Shown: one piece after another, positions 51,826 to 60,596 of the stretch | Position numbering within the stretch: the stretch's first letter is position 1 | Layout of the letters: each line of letters opens with the position of its first letter | From: Pseudonocardia alni | GTDB lineage: Bacteria > Actinomycetota > Actinomycetes > Mycobacteriales > Pseudonocardiaceae | Reading direction: 5' to 3' | DNA length: 64,000 nucleotides | Assembly: GCF_002813375.1 (NCBI RefSeq) | Contig: NZ_PHUJ01000003.1 | Location: forward strand, 3,286,001 to 3,350,000 | Notes under the pieces: model-generated | Seen by the model: only the letters and a program-made list of their open reading frames with translations | The model's database searches: none | Told to the model about the DNA's origin: nothing | Position numbers and translations under genes: made by a program

Positions 51826-52548
51826 GTGAGCACCGACGACCGCACCCCGTCGCAGGACGAGGCCCGCACCGTCGCCACCGACGCCGACCACGACCCGTCG
51901 ACGACGGCGGCCCCGGCCGACCACGTCCCCGGCCCGCGCGACGACGCCGAGCCCGCGGCCGACCCGGCCGCGGCCTCGCCGCCCCCGTGGCGCCGGGTGC
52001 CCGACACCCATGACGACCGCGACGGCGGCTCGGTCGCGGACTCGCTGCTGAGCGAGGCCCCGACCGCGTTCATGACCGCCCCCGGCGCAGGTGCGGCCGG
52101 CGCGACGACCGCCGTGCGCGACCCGGAGCAGCGCGAGAACGGCACGGCCCCGGCGGACACGCCGCGCGCGTCGGTCCGCAACCGGCCCCCGCGCCAGGCG
52201 CTGCTGCAGCTCAAGCGGCTCGACCCGTGGTCGGTGCTGAAGATGGCCCTGGCGCTGGCCGTCGTGCTGTGGCTGGTGTGGATGGTCGCCGCGGGCGTCC
52301 TCTACGGCGTGCTCGGCGGGATGGGCGTCTGGGACCGGCTCAACGGCACGTACGCCGACCTGGTCACCTCGCAGCAGGAGACCGGGGGCTCGCTGATCAG
52401 CGTCGGCCGGGTCTTCGGGCTCGCCGCCGTCGTCGGCGCGGTGAACAGCCTGCTGTTCGCGGTGGCCATCACCGTGGTCGCGTTCGTCTACAACGTGGCC
52501 GCCGACCTGGTCGGCGGCATCGAGGTCACGCTCTCCGAGCGGGACTGA
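51826..52548 (+). CDS. DUF3566 transmembrane protein
   Basis: 240 aa from GTG with GGAGAG upstream. Residues 1-125 are acidic, Pro/Ala-rich and probably disordered. The C-terminal DUF3566 domain has RLDPWSVLKMALALAVVLWL, GGMGVWDRLNGTYADL and a second membrane segment (VNSLLFAVAITVVAFVYNVAADLVGGIEV in part). In mycobacteria (Rv0007) it follows gyrA; function unknown, linked to envelope or division by position only. Confidence 0.93.
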   Translation: MSTDDRTPSQDEARTVATDADHDPSTTAAPADHVPGPRDDAEPAADPAAASPPPWRRVPDTHDDRDGGSVADSLLSEAPTAFMTAPGAGAAGATTAVRDPEQRENGTAPADTPRASVRNRPPRQALLQLKRLDPWSVLKMALALAVVLWLVWMVAAGVLYGVLGGMGVWDRLNGTYADLVTSQQETGGSLISVGRVFGLAAVVGAVNSLLFAVAITVVAFVYNVAADLVGGIEVTLSERD

Positions 52549-52643
52549 CCGGAGCGTCGTCACGCACCCCGCACGGGGTCGGGCGGAGGGGGACCCCCTC
52601 GTAACCCGCTCGACCCCGTGCGGTAGTGTTTCTCCTGTTGCAC

Positions 52644-52717
52644 GGGCCTATAGCTCAGTTGGTTAGAGCGCATCGCTGATAACGATGAGGTCGCTGGTTC
52701 AAATCCAGCTAGGCCCA
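52644..52717 (+). tRNA. tRNA-Ile (GAT anticodon)
   Basis: Full cloverleaf: acceptor GGGCCTA/TAGGCCC, D arm GCTC/GAGC, anticodon stem CATCG/CGATG with anticodon GAT at 52678-52680, T arm GCTGG/CCAGC with TTCAAAT. The CCA end is not encoded. Confidence 0.98.
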
Positions 52718-52757
52718 CACCTTCCCCCTCCGACAGTCACTCGCGAGGAGACCTGCG

Positions 52758-52868
52758 ATGAAGAAGCTGTTCGTGCTGGCCGTCGCCGCCGGTGCCGCGT
52801 ACTTCGGCTGGTCCCGCTTCCGCGGTGTCGGGTCCGACGACCTGTGGCACGAGGCCACCACCCGCTGA
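52758..52868 (+). CDS. DLW-39 family small protein
   Basis: 36 aa between two tRNA genes: a hydrophobic start MKKLFVLAVAAGAAYFGW, then SRFRGVGSDDLWHEATTR. The DDLW motif defines the DLW-39 family, conserved at this place in actinobacteria. Probably a membrane-associated mini-protein; function unknown. A GAGGAG ribosome site lies 7 nt upstream. Confidence 0.9.
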   Translation: MKKLFVLAVAAGAAYFGWSRFRGVGSDDLWHEATTR

Positions 52869-52904
52869 CCCCGCCTCCCGGGGTACCGTGATCGGGACCC
52901 ACCA

Positions 52905-52980
52905 GGGGACATAGCTCAATTGGCAGAGCACCGCCTTTGCAAGGCGGGGGTTAGGGGTTCGATTCCCCTTGTCTCCACCA
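52905..52980 (+). tRNA. tRNA-Ala (TGC anticodon)
   Basis: Acceptor GGGGACA/TGTCTCC, D arm GCTC/GAGC, anticodon stem CCGCC/GGCGG with TGC at 52938-52940, T arm AGGGG/CCCCT. Here the CCA is encoded (52978-52980). Confidence 0.98.
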
Positions 52981-53123
52981 GCTGACACGCACTTCTCCGC
53001 ACGTTCCGTCGGTGCCGGTGGTCGGGCGACCCGCCGGACGGCTCGTGTCACCACTGTGACGGAGCCTCGGCGGTGTTCCGGCGGGCGATCACCCACCACC
53101 TGCCGTTCTCCCGGGTGCCCTGC

Positions 53124-53139
53124 TGTTCCACGTGGAACA
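53124..53139. other. parS site 7, on the other side of oriC
   Basis: TGTTCCACGTGGAACA, a perfect palindrome, about 11 kb to the right of oriC in an otherwise empty 300-bp stretch between tRNA-Ala and the SDR gene. Confidence 0.88.
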
Positions 53140-53279
53140 CGACGCTCCGCGGGCCGCCCCCGTACCGGTGGCTGCGGGCCGTGGTGCGGGTGGGCGACCG
53201 ACTCCGCGAGCCGACCCGCACCCGTCACCCGGGATGGCGGTACTTCACCGGCCCGCCGCCGGGGCCCGACCCGTCGCGC

Positions 53280-54272
53280 TCACCGGGCGTCGCGGTGCAG
53301 GACGACCGTGTCCTCGGTCGCTGCGGCGTCCGTGGTGTCGAACGAGACCCCGGTGAGCTCCTGCGAGACGCGCCAGATGCGCTCGGCGTCGTCGGTGCTG
53401 CGCAGGGGCCGGTAGAGGCCCAGCTCGGCGGGCGCACCACCCAGACCCCCGAACCCGGCGGGCCCGTAGAACCGCCCACCGTGTGCGTCCGGGGAGGTCG
53501 CGGCGTAGAGCGCGGGCAGCCCGGCGCTCTGCGCGGTCCCGACGAGGATGCCGCGGGCCGAGAGCGCGCCGATCACCCGTCGTCCCCGCGCGGGCTGCTC
53601 ACGACCGACCTCGGCACGCGCGGCGAGCAGGCTGGTCGGGGCGATCCCGGGGTGGGACACGTTGCTGGTGACGCCCCAGCGCCCGGCGCGGCTGCGGCGG
53701 TCGAGCTCGAGGGCGAACAGCCCGAACGCGATCTTCGACCGGGCGTAGGCGGCCATGCCGTTGCCGTAGCCGACCTGCGCCTGGAGGTCGTCCCAGGCGA
53801 TCCGGCCGCGGCGCGCGGCGACGCTGAGCTGGGAGGTCACCCGTGCCCGGCCGGCGCGCAGCAGCGGAAGCAGGTGCGCGACGAGGGCCACGTGACCGAG
53901 GTGGTTGGTGCCGAACTGCAGCTCGAAGCCGTCGACGGTCGTCGCCCGCCGGGGCGGGGTCATGACGCCGGCGTTGTTGACCAGGATGTGGATCGGGCGG
54001 CCCTCGCCCCGCAGCATGACGCCGAGCGCGGCGACGGAGCCCAACGACGACAGGTCGAGCTCGCGCAGGGACACGGTCGCGCCGGGGGCCCGGGTGCGGA
54101 TCGCGTCGGCCGCCGCCTCGCCCTTGCGCCGGTTGCGGACGGGCAGCACGATCTCGGCTCCTGCGGCGGCGAGCCGGGTGGCGATACCGAGCCCGATGCC
54201 GTCGCTGGCGCCGGTGACGACGGCGAGCCGGCCGGTGAGGTCGCCGATGGTGATGTCGCGGGTGCGGGACAT
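53280..54272 (-). CDS. Short-chain dehydrogenase/reductase
   Basis: 330 aa. [25 protein letters not shown] (NNAG), a serine strand reading TSQLSV and YARSK (YxxxK). Resembles the retinol-dehydrogenase/WW-oxidoreductase-like group of long SDRs. The next gene downstream of its promoter is DUF3159; an AGGGAGA ribosome site precedes the ATG. Substrate unknown. Confidence 0.9.
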   Translation of the reverse strand: MSRTRDITIGDLTGRLAVVTGASDGIGLGIATRLAAAGAEIVLPVRNRRKGEAAADAIRTRAPGATVSLRELDLSSLGSVAALGVMLRGEGRPIHILVNNAGVMTPPRRATTVDGFELQFGTNHLGHVALVAHLLPLLRAGRARVTSQLSVAARRGRIAWDDLQAQVGYGNGMAAYARSKIAFGLFALELDRRSRAGRWGVTSNVSHPGIAPTSLLAARAEVGREQPARGRRVIGALSARGILVGTAQSAGLPALYAATSPDAHGGRFYGPAGFGGLGGAPAELGLYRPLRSTDDAERIWRVSQELTGVSFDTTDAAATEDTVVLHRDAR

Positions 54273-54314
54273 GGTGTCTCCCTGGTGGGTGCGGTGTTCG
54301 AGGCCGGGCGGTCG

Positions 54315-55028
54315 TCAGGCGGCGGTGGCGACGCGGGGGCCGGTCGCGCGGCGGGCGGCGACGAGAGTGCCCGCGGCGAGTGCGGCGAAGGCCGGTACGG
54401 CGGCGACGCCGAGCGCGGCCAGGACGGCGGGCTGGTCCGCGAGGTAGGCCACGGCGCGCAGGGTGAGGTTGAGCGCGTGGAGCACGACGCCGGCCAGCGT
54501 GCTGACGGTGTAGACGCGGATCAGCCGGGGGTGCCTGCGCCAGTCCTCGGGGCCGCCGACCAGCCGGTTGAACAGGGTCCCGGTCACCGGGCGGCGGACG
54601 AGGACCGAGCCGAGGAACAGCACGCCGAGTGCGGCCGGGATCAGGGTGGGGAGCAGGAAGAACGCCCGGGCCTCGCCGGAGAACGCGGCGACGGCGGCGC
54701 ACACGCCGGCCACCGCCAGACCGACGACGGCGGCCCGCAGCGACTCCCGGCGGGCCAGGCGCACCCCGAACGTCACCGGCGCGGCGACGGCGAGCGCGAT
54801 GAACGCCCAGGTCAGCCCGCCCGCCGCGTCGGCCGCCACGAAGGCGACGGCGGGCGTGGCGGCGAGGAGGATCCCCACGGCGCCGCCGGAGCGGTCCAGG
54901 CTGGTCCGCATCGCCGCGGAGAGCGTGGCGGCACCCTCGGCCCGGGTCGGCTCCCCGGTGCGGTGCTCCTCCGGGCGGCCCGGCGGCACGGTGGAGGTCG
55001 GGTCGAGCGGGAAGAGATCGTTCGGCAC
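54315..55028 (-). CDS. DUF3159 membrane protein
   Basis: 237 aa. Hydrophilic N-terminus of about 45 residues, then six hydrophobic segments, including VGILLAATPAVAFVAADAAGG, FIALAVAAPVTFGVRLARRE and LIRVYTVSTLAGVVLHALN. GTLFNRLVGGPEDWRRHPRL between segments is the family core. Function unknown. GAGGAG ribosome site upstream. Lies 42 bp before the SDR gene, likely one operon. Confidence 0.88.
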   Translation of the reverse strand: MPNDLFPLDPTSTVPPGRPEEHRTGEPTRAEGAATLSAAMRTSLDRSGGAVGILLAATPAVAFVAADAAGGLTWAFIALAVAAPVTFGVRLARRESLRAAVVGLAVAGVCAAVAAFSGEARAFFLLPTLIPAALGVLFLGSVLVRRPVTGTLFNRLVGGPEDWRRHPRLIRVYTVSTLAGVVLHALNLTLRAVAYLADQPAVLAALGVAAVPAFAALAAGTLVAARRATGPRVATAA

Positions 55029-55212
55029 GGTGGGCTCCTCGGGTCGGTGGCCGTGTGCCGACCACGTTCACCCTTCCGTCGGCCCGCAACCACGACCTCC
55101 CGATCCGCCCCTGGACCGTGCGGCCCCGACCGGGTGGGGCGGATCGACCGTCCGTGGCTCCGCGCCGTGTGTCCCGGTAGGAACGGACGGAGGCGACCGA
55201 GAGGCGGTACGG

Positions 55213-56097
55213 ATGATCGACCGGGTGGGCTTGGCCCAGTTCCTGCGGCGGCGCCGTGAGGTACTGCAACCGGAGGACGTGGGGCTGCCGCGGGGGCAGC
55301 GCCGTCGTACCAGCGGCCTGCGCCGCGAGGAGGCCGCGGCGCTGTGCCACATGTCGACCGACTACTACGCGCGCCTCGAACGGGAGCGTGGCCCGCGGCC
55401 GTCGGAGCAGATGGTCGCCGCGATCGCCCAGGGGCTGCACCTCTCGCTCGACGAGCGCGACCACCTGTTCCGCCTCGCCGGGCAGCATCCGCCCGCCCGG
55501 GGCGCGACCAGCGACCACATCGGTCCCGGCCTGCTGCGCATCCTCGACCGCCTCGTCGACACACCCGCCGAGATCGTCACCGAGCTCGGGGAGACGCTGC
55601 GCCAGACCTCACTGGGGGTCGCGTTGACCGGCGACACCACCGGGTTCACCGGCCCGTCGCGGAGCATCGGCTACCGCTGGTTCACCGATCCCGACGCCCG
55701 TCTGCGCCACCCGCAGGAGGACCACGCGTTCCTGTCGCGGCGCTACGTCTCCGGCCTGCGCGCGGTCGCGGCCCGGCGCGGCCCGGGATCCCGCGCGGCC
55801 CACCTCGCCGACCTCCTGTACCCGGAGAACGAGGAGTTCCGCGCGCTCTGGGACTCCCACGAGGTCGGCGTCCGGACCGACGACGTCAAACGCCTCCTCC
55901 ACCCCGAGGTCGGCGCACTGGAGCTGCACTGCCAGACGCTGCTCGACCCCGATCAGTCCCACCTGCTGCTGGTCTACACCGCCGTCCCGGGCAGTGAGAC
56001 CCACGAGAAGCTGCAGCTGCTCTCGGTCATCGGGGCACCGTCCGCCGCCTGGTACCGGCACGGCGAGCCGGCCGGCCCGCGGCCGGACGAGACCTGA
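55213..56097 (+). CDS. XRE/MmyB-type transcriptional regulator
   Basis: 294 aa. The N-terminal HTH has FLRRRREVLQPEDVGLPRG, RRTSGLRREEAAALCHMST and YYARLERERGPRPSEQM; the C-terminal MmyB-like ligand-binding domain starts near LLRILDRLVDTPAEIV. This family commonly controls a neighbouring oxidoreductase, here probably the divergent DUF3159-SDR operon. TAGGAA at about 55180 is a promoter candidate. Confidence 0.92.
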   Translation: MIDRVGLAQFLRRRREVLQPEDVGLPRGQRRRTSGLRREEAAALCHMSTDYYARLERERGPRPSEQMVAAIAQGLHLSLDERDHLFRLAGQHPPARGATSDHIGPGLLRILDRLVDTPAEIVTELGETLRQTSLGVALTGDTTGFTGPSRSIGYRWFTDPDARLRHPQEDHAFLSRRYVSGLRAVAARRGPGSRAAHLADLLYPENEEFRALWDSHEVGVRTDDVKRLLHPEVGALELHCQTLLDPDQSHLLLVYTAVPGSETHEKLQLLSVIGAPSAAWYRHGEPAGPRPDET

Positions 56098-56115
56098 CCC
56101 GAGAAGGCGGGCCGG

Positions 56116-56544
56116 TCAGCGCGGACCGGCGCCGACCCCGCGGACCAGGCCGGACAGCAGCACCTTCGACAGTCCCTTCGCGAGCAGCGTCTCGCCCGCC
56201 GGCAGCCGCTTGTCGGCCTCGACCGCGTAGGTGATCTCGGTACCGGTGCCGACCGGGCGCAGCGTGACCTCGCCGCGGTAGTTCTTCAGCGGCACACCGG
56301 CCAGCGCGCGGTACCCGAGGCGTCGCCCCGGCTCGAACGCGGTGACCTCCTCGACGATCGGACCGGGCGAGCCGATGCCGACCTTGCGGACGGTACCGAC
56401 ACCGTTGGGCTCCGGCGTCCCGGCCCGCGTCACGGCCACCTTCAGGCCCGGCGCCCACGCCGACATGCCCTCGTGGTCGGACAGCACCGACCACACCGTC
56501 TCGGGCGTCGCGGACACGGTGCGGACGGACGTCGCTCTGATCAT
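56116..56544 (-). CDS. SRPBCC family protein
   Basis: 142 aa. Helix-grip fold pattern: TVSATPETVWSVLSDHEGMSAWAPGL, VVEEVTAFEPGRRLGYR-like strands and a C-terminal helix. Polyketide-cyclase-like; may bind a small hydrophobic ligand. TAAGTT (56551-56556) is 6 nt before the ATG, so probably leaderless. Confidence 0.85.
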   Translation of the reverse strand: MIRATSVRTVSATPETVWSVLSDHEGMSAWAPGLKVAVTRAGTPEPNGVGTVRKVGIGSPGPIVEEVTAFEPGRRLGYRALAGVPLKNYRGEVTLRPVGTGTEITYAVEADKRLPAGETLLAKGLSKVLLSGLVRGVGAGPR

Positions 56545-56666
56545 GTGCGGAACTTACTGACGGGTAGAAGAAAAATCGAGCGGACATGTCGAGAACGCGC
56601 GTCCGGTTCCGTCCCCGGGGTGAACGCGGCCAGGATGGGCCGCGACGAGCACCGAGGAGACCCACC

Positions 56667-57074
56667 ATGGCCAAGTACCTGCTGCTCAAGCACTATCGCG
56701 GCGCCCCGGCCCCGAAGAACGACGTCCCGATGGACCGCTGGGCTCCCGAGGAGGTCACCGCGCACATCCGCTTCATGCAGGACTTCGCCGAGTCCCTGAA
56801 GGAGACCGGTGAGTTCGTCGACGCCCAGGCGCTGGCGCCGGAGGGCACCTTCGTCCGCTACGACGGCGAGGGCCGCCCGCCGGTCACCGACGGTCCGTTC
56901 GCGGAGACCAAGGACCTCGTCGCCGGCTGGATGATCATCGACGTCGACAGCTACGAGCGGGCCGTCGAGCTGACCGGTGGGCTGTCGGCGGCCCCCGGCG
57001 CCGGTGGGGAGCCGATCCACGAGTGGATCGAGCTGCGGCCGTTCCTCGAGGCCCGGCCGACCGTCACCGAGTGA
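56667..57074 (+). CDS. YciI/DGPF domain protein
   Basis: 135 aa. YLLLKHYRG at the start, VRYDGEGRPPVTDGPFAETKD with the DGPF signature, then GWMIIDVDSYERAVEL. Ribosome site CGAGGAG upstream. Its stop overlaps the sigma factor start by 4 nt. DGPF proteins are regular partners of ECF42 sigma factors, which fits this pair. Confidence 0.93.
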   Translation: MAKYLLLKHYRGAPAPKNDVPMDRWAPEEVTAHIRFMQDFAESLKETGEFVDAQALAPEGTFVRYDGEGRPPVTDGPFAETKDLVAGWMIIDVDSYERAVELTGGLSAAPGAGGEPIHEWIELRPFLEARPTVTE

Positions 57075-58237
57075 GCGGCGAGGTGGCCGGTGCCGACGCC
57101 GCGCTGCTGCGCGGCCTCGTCCCGGAGGTACTGGGGATCCTCGGCCGTCGCGGTGCGGGCTTCGCGGCGGCCGAGGACGCCGTGCAGGACGCGCTCACCG
57201 AGGCCCTGCGGACCTGGCCCGCGGACCCGCCGCGGGACCCGAAGGGCTGGCTCGTGACGGTGGCCTGGCGCCGCTTCCTCGACGCCACCCGGTCGGAGAC
57301 CGCGCGTCGTGGCCGGGAGGAACGGGCCGGGGCCGAGCCGGCGCCCGGCCCGGCGCCGGACCGCGACGACGCGCTCGAGCTGTACTTCCTGTGCGCGCAC
57401 CCGTCGCTGTCGCCGTCGTCGGCGGTCGCGCTCACCCTGCGCGCGGTCGGCGGGCTCACCACCCGGCAGATCGCCGCGGCCTACCTGGTGCCCGAGGCGA
57501 CGATGGCGCAGCGGATCAGCCGCGCCAAACGCACCGTCGCGGGGGAGCGGTTCGACCGCCCCGCCGACGTCGCGACCGTCCTGCGGGTGCTCTACCTGGT
57601 GTTCAACGAGGGCTACTCCGGCGACGTCGACCTCGCCGCCGAGGCGATCCGGCTGACCCGGCGCCTCGCGGCGTCGGTCGACCACCCCGAGGTCGCGGGC
57701 CTGCTCGCCCTGATGCTGCTGCACCACGCCCGCCGCGCCGCCCGCACCGGACCGGCCGGCGAGCTGGTGCCGCTGGTCGAGCAGGACCGCGGCCGCTGGG
57801 ACACCGCGCTGATCACCGAGGGGGTGGCGCTGCTGCAGGCCGCGCTGGCCCGCGACCGGCTGGGGGAGTTCCAGGCCCAGGCGGCCGTCGCCGCCCTGCA
57901 CGCCGACGCGCCGGTCGCCGGGGAGACCGACTGGCCCCAGATCGTCGAGTGGTACGACGAGCTGGTCCGGCTCACCGGCAGCCCGGTCGCCCGGCTGAAC
58001 CGGGCCGTCGCCGTCGGGGAGGCCGACGGGCCACGGGCCGGGCTGGCGGCTCTCGCCGATCTCGACCCGGCGCTGCCCCGCTGGACCGCGGTCAGCGCCC
58101 ACCTGCACGAACGGGCGGGGGAGCGGGCCACGGCCGCGCGTCTCTACGCCGAGGCCGCGGCACTGGCGTCCTCCACGGCCGAACGGGACCACCTGACCCG
58201 GTGCGCCGCCCGTCTCCACGCCGGGTCGGCGGGCTGA
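57071..58237 (+). CDS. ECF42-type sigma factor with C-terminal helical extension
   Basis: 388 aa, GTG start. Region 2 is short (AAEDAVQDALTEALRTWP), region 4 contains TLRAVGGLTTRQIAAAYLVPEATMAQRISRAK (in part), and a roughly 200-residue helical/TPR-like extension begins near VLRVLYLVFNEGYSG, the hallmark of this group (DUF6596). No anti-sigma gene is adjacent; control by the extension and the DGPF protein is the accepted model for the group. Confidence 0.92.
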   Translation: MSGEVAGADAALLRGLVPEVLGILGRRGAGFAAAEDAVQDALTEALRTWPADPPRDPKGWLVTVAWRRFLDATRSETARRGREERAGAEPAPGPAPDRDDALELYFLCAHPSLSPSSAVALTLRAVGGLTTRQIAAAYLVPEATMAQRISRAKRTVAGERFDRPADVATVLRVLYLVFNEGYSGDVDLAAEAIRLTRRLAASVDHPEVAGLLALMLLHHARRAARTGPAGELVPLVEQDRGRWDTALITEGVALLQAALARDRLGEFQAQAAVAALHADAPVAGETDWPQIVEWYDELVRLTGSPVARLNRAVAVGEADGPRAGLAALADLDPALPRWTAVSAHLHERAGERATAARLYAEAAALASSTAERDHLTRCAARLHAGSAG

Positions 58238-58321
58238 ACCGCATCGTCACAATTGACGATCCCCCGGCCTCCGCGGCACACAGACAGGACGCCGGCGCGC
58301 AGCGGTGCAAGGATCATGCGA

Positions 58322-60028
58322 ATGAGCCTGGTGTCGGATCCCGTTGCGGTCGCGGCACCGTCGCCGCTGGAGTCGCCGGCACGGCTGGCCGCCGTCCAGG
58401 CCACCCAGCTGCTGGACACCGGGCCGGACGAGGCGTTCAACCGCCTGACCCGGCTGGTCTCGGTGGTCCTCGGCACCCCGGCGGTCATGCTGACCGTCGT
58501 CGACGAGGTCCGGACCTTCCTCAAGGGCACGCCCGAGCCCGCGCAGATCGTCGGAGCGGACGGCGTCTGGTCGGCGCCCGTCGAGGACAGCGGGTGCAAG
58601 GTCGTCATCGAGTCGGGCGGGGAGATCTGCGCCGGCGACGTGCGGGCCGACCCACGGCTGCGCGACCTCTCGCTGATGACCGACTTCGGTGCGGCCGCCT
58701 GGCTCGGCGTGCCGGTGCGCGACCCCGCGGGCCAGGTCGTGGGCAACCTCTGCGCGATGGACGTGGTCGTCCGTGAGTGGACCCCGCTGCACCGCGAGAC
58801 GATCCGCACCCTGGCCGACGCCGTCGAGGGCGAGATCGCGCTGCGTCTGGTCCTGCGCGAGACCGAGCGGCAGGCGGCTGCCGCCGCCCGCGACGCCGCC
58901 GAGATCGAGACGCTGGCCCGGACGCTGCAGGAGTCGCTGCTGCCCGCGCAGCCCCCGCGGCTGCCCGGGGTCGACATCGCGGCCCGCTTCCTGCCCGGCG
59001 GCTCCGGGGTGGAGGTCATGGGAGACTTCTACGACGCCGTCCCCACCCCGGACGGCGTCGCCGTGGTGATCGGCGACGTCCAGGGCAAGGGCGCCGGTGC
59101 CGCCCGGACGACCGCGCTGGCCCGCTCGGCCACCCGTACCGCCGCGCACGTCGAGAACGCCCCGGCCGCCGTGCTCCGCACCGTCAACGACGTCCTGCAC
59201 GTCTGGTTCGACGGCCGCATCAGCTTCGTCACCGCCGCGCTCGCGTCGCTGCGCCGCGGCCCCTCCGGCACCTGGCACGCCGATCTCGCCTCGGCCGGTC
59301 ACCCGCCCGCCCTCGTGCGACGGGCCGACGGCACCGCGGAGTTCCACGGCGGCGGCGGGCTGGTCCTCGGCATCGGCACCACCCCGATGGTGGCCGACGC
59401 GGCCGTCATCCTCGCCGCGGGCGACAGCCTGGTGCTCTACACCGACGGCATCACCGAGGCGCACGTGCGCGGGCACTGGGAGCAGCTGGGGGAGGAGGGC
59501 GCCCGGCGCACGCTGGCCTCGCTCGACCCGGGCGCCGACGCCGACACGATCGCGCGCGCCCTCACCGAGGCCGCCCTCGCGCACTGCGGCGGTCACCTCA
59601 GCGACGACGCCGGGGTGGTCGTCGTGCAGGTCGAGGAGCCCGGCACCGGCGACGTCGACCGGGTCGTCACCGAGCACGTCCCGCACGCCGGGGTCGGCCG
59701 GGAGACACGGCGTTCCGCGGAACGCGTCCTCGTCGGTTGGGACCTCGCCCCCGGCACCCTCGCCGACGCGATGCTGGTCATCGAGGAGCTCGTCGCGAAC
59801 GTCGTCGACCACGCCCGTACCGCGTTCCGTCTGACCCTGGTCCGGGGCCGGGACGCCCTGCGGATCGAGGTCGACGACGAGGGTGCGGGCAGCCCGCTGC
59901 TCCAGCCGCTCGACCTGCGGGCGGCGCGTGGGCGCGGCCTGCAGCTCGTCGAGGCCGTCACGCAGGCCTGGGGCTGTGACACCCGGGGCCGCGGCAAGCG
60001 GGTGTGGGCCGAGCTCGCCGCGCGCTGA
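58322..60028 (+). CDS. GAF-SpoIIE phosphatase-HATPase signalling protein
   Basis: 568 aa. GAF-like sensor domain (about 20-180; VVIESGGEICAGDVRADP, AAWLGVPVRDP), a short coiled linker, a PP2C/SpoIIE phosphatase domain (GDFYDAVPTPDGVAVVIGDV, LVLYTDGITEA) and a C-terminal HATPase domain of anti-sigma type (VIEELVANVVDHAR, EVDDEGAGSP). It combines phosphatase and kinase for anti-anti-sigma proteins, and a STAS gene lies 2 kb away. An ATG two codons earlier is possible. Confidence 0.92.
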   Translation: MSLVSDPVAVAAPSPLESPARLAAVQATQLLDTGPDEAFNRLTRLVSVVLGTPAVMLTVVDEVRTFLKGTPEPAQIVGADGVWSAPVEDSGCKVVIESGGEICAGDVRADPRLRDLSLMTDFGAAAWLGVPVRDPAGQVVGNLCAMDVVVREWTPLHRETIRTLADAVEGEIALRLVLRETERQAAAAARDAAEIETLARTLQESLLPAQPPRLPGVDIAARFLPGGSGVEVMGDFYDAVPTPDGVAVVIGDVQGKGAGAARTTALARSATRTAAHVENAPAAVLRTVNDVLHVWFDGRISFVTAALASLRRGPSGTWHADLASAGHPPALVRRADGTAEFHGGGGLVLGIGTTPMVADAAVILAAGDSLVLYTDGITEAHVRGHWEQLGEEGARRTLASLDPGADADTIARALTEAALAHCGGHLSDDAGVVVVQVEEPGTGDVDRVVTEHVPHAGVGRETRRSAERVLVGWDLAPGTLADAMLVIEELVANVVDHARTAFRLTLVRGRDALRIEVDDEGAGSPLLQPLDLRAARGRGLQLVEAVTQAWGCDTRGRGKRVWAELAAR

Positions 60029-60032
60029 CCCC

Positions 60033-60227
60033 CTAGGACGCGTCCTCGCGCCAGGTCAGGTCGACCTCCAGCTGCCGGTGACCGTCGGAGGCGGTGCCGG
60101 TCGCGGACCGGCGGACCTCCGCGCGACCGTCGCGCAGGGCACGGGCGGCGTCCTCCAGGTGCGCGGCGAGGTCGTGCGCCGCGGTCGTCGCGTCGGGCCA
60201 GGACCATGCGTCGTCGGATGCTGTCAT
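60033..60227 (-). CDS. Small hypothetical protein, 64 aa
   Basis: MTASDDAWSWPDATTAAHDL then LAAHLEDAARALRDGRAEV and a beta-like end RQLEVDLTWREDAS. No family is recognised. It is convergent with the SpoIIE gene, 4 bp apart. The composition is protein-like (amphipathic helix, then strand), and an upstream ATG six codons earlier exists. Confidence 0.5.
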   Translation of the reverse strand: MTASDDAWSWPDATTAAHDLAAHLEDAARALRDGRAEVRRSATGTASDGHRQLEVDLTWREDAS

Positions 60228-60249
60228 GCGCCCAGTGTGCGACACCCGT

Positions 60250-60590
60250 TCACACCCGTGTGAGGACCGACCAGGTCAGACAGGCCGCGTAGCCCAGCAC
60301 AGCAACCCGCCCCCGGGTCGCGACAGCCGGGACCCGGTCGGCCCCGGCCCCGGGGTCGCGACGACCAGCAGCACCAGGTCGGCGTCGACGACGTCCGGCG
60401 GGACCGCGATCGTCGCCGGCGTCGGCCTCGCGCGGGCAGGTCGTGGCGCAGCGTGCGCCGGTCGAACGCGACCGGTCGCAGCAGCGCACCCAGACCGAGC
60501 ACGAGCAGCAGGTTCGTCGGCCTCGCCCACCGGGCGCCGCGTGTCGATCTGAGACAGGTCGGTCCGGCGACGTCCCGGGTCGGCCACGCT
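60250..60590 (-). pseudogene. Remnant of a sodium/calcium exchanger family gene
   Basis: On the minus strand a membrane segment NLLLVLGLGALLRPVAFDRR with TLRHDLPA (about 60434-60530) matches the last part of YrbG-type Ca2+/Na+ exchangers. The next expected helix and the closing LGYAACLTWSVLTRV appear in other frames, so at least one frameshift is present. The rest of the gene is missing: the oppositely oriented monooxygenase begins at 60597. This region is otherwise empty. Confidence 0.5.
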
Positions 60591-60596
60591 GGGCCG

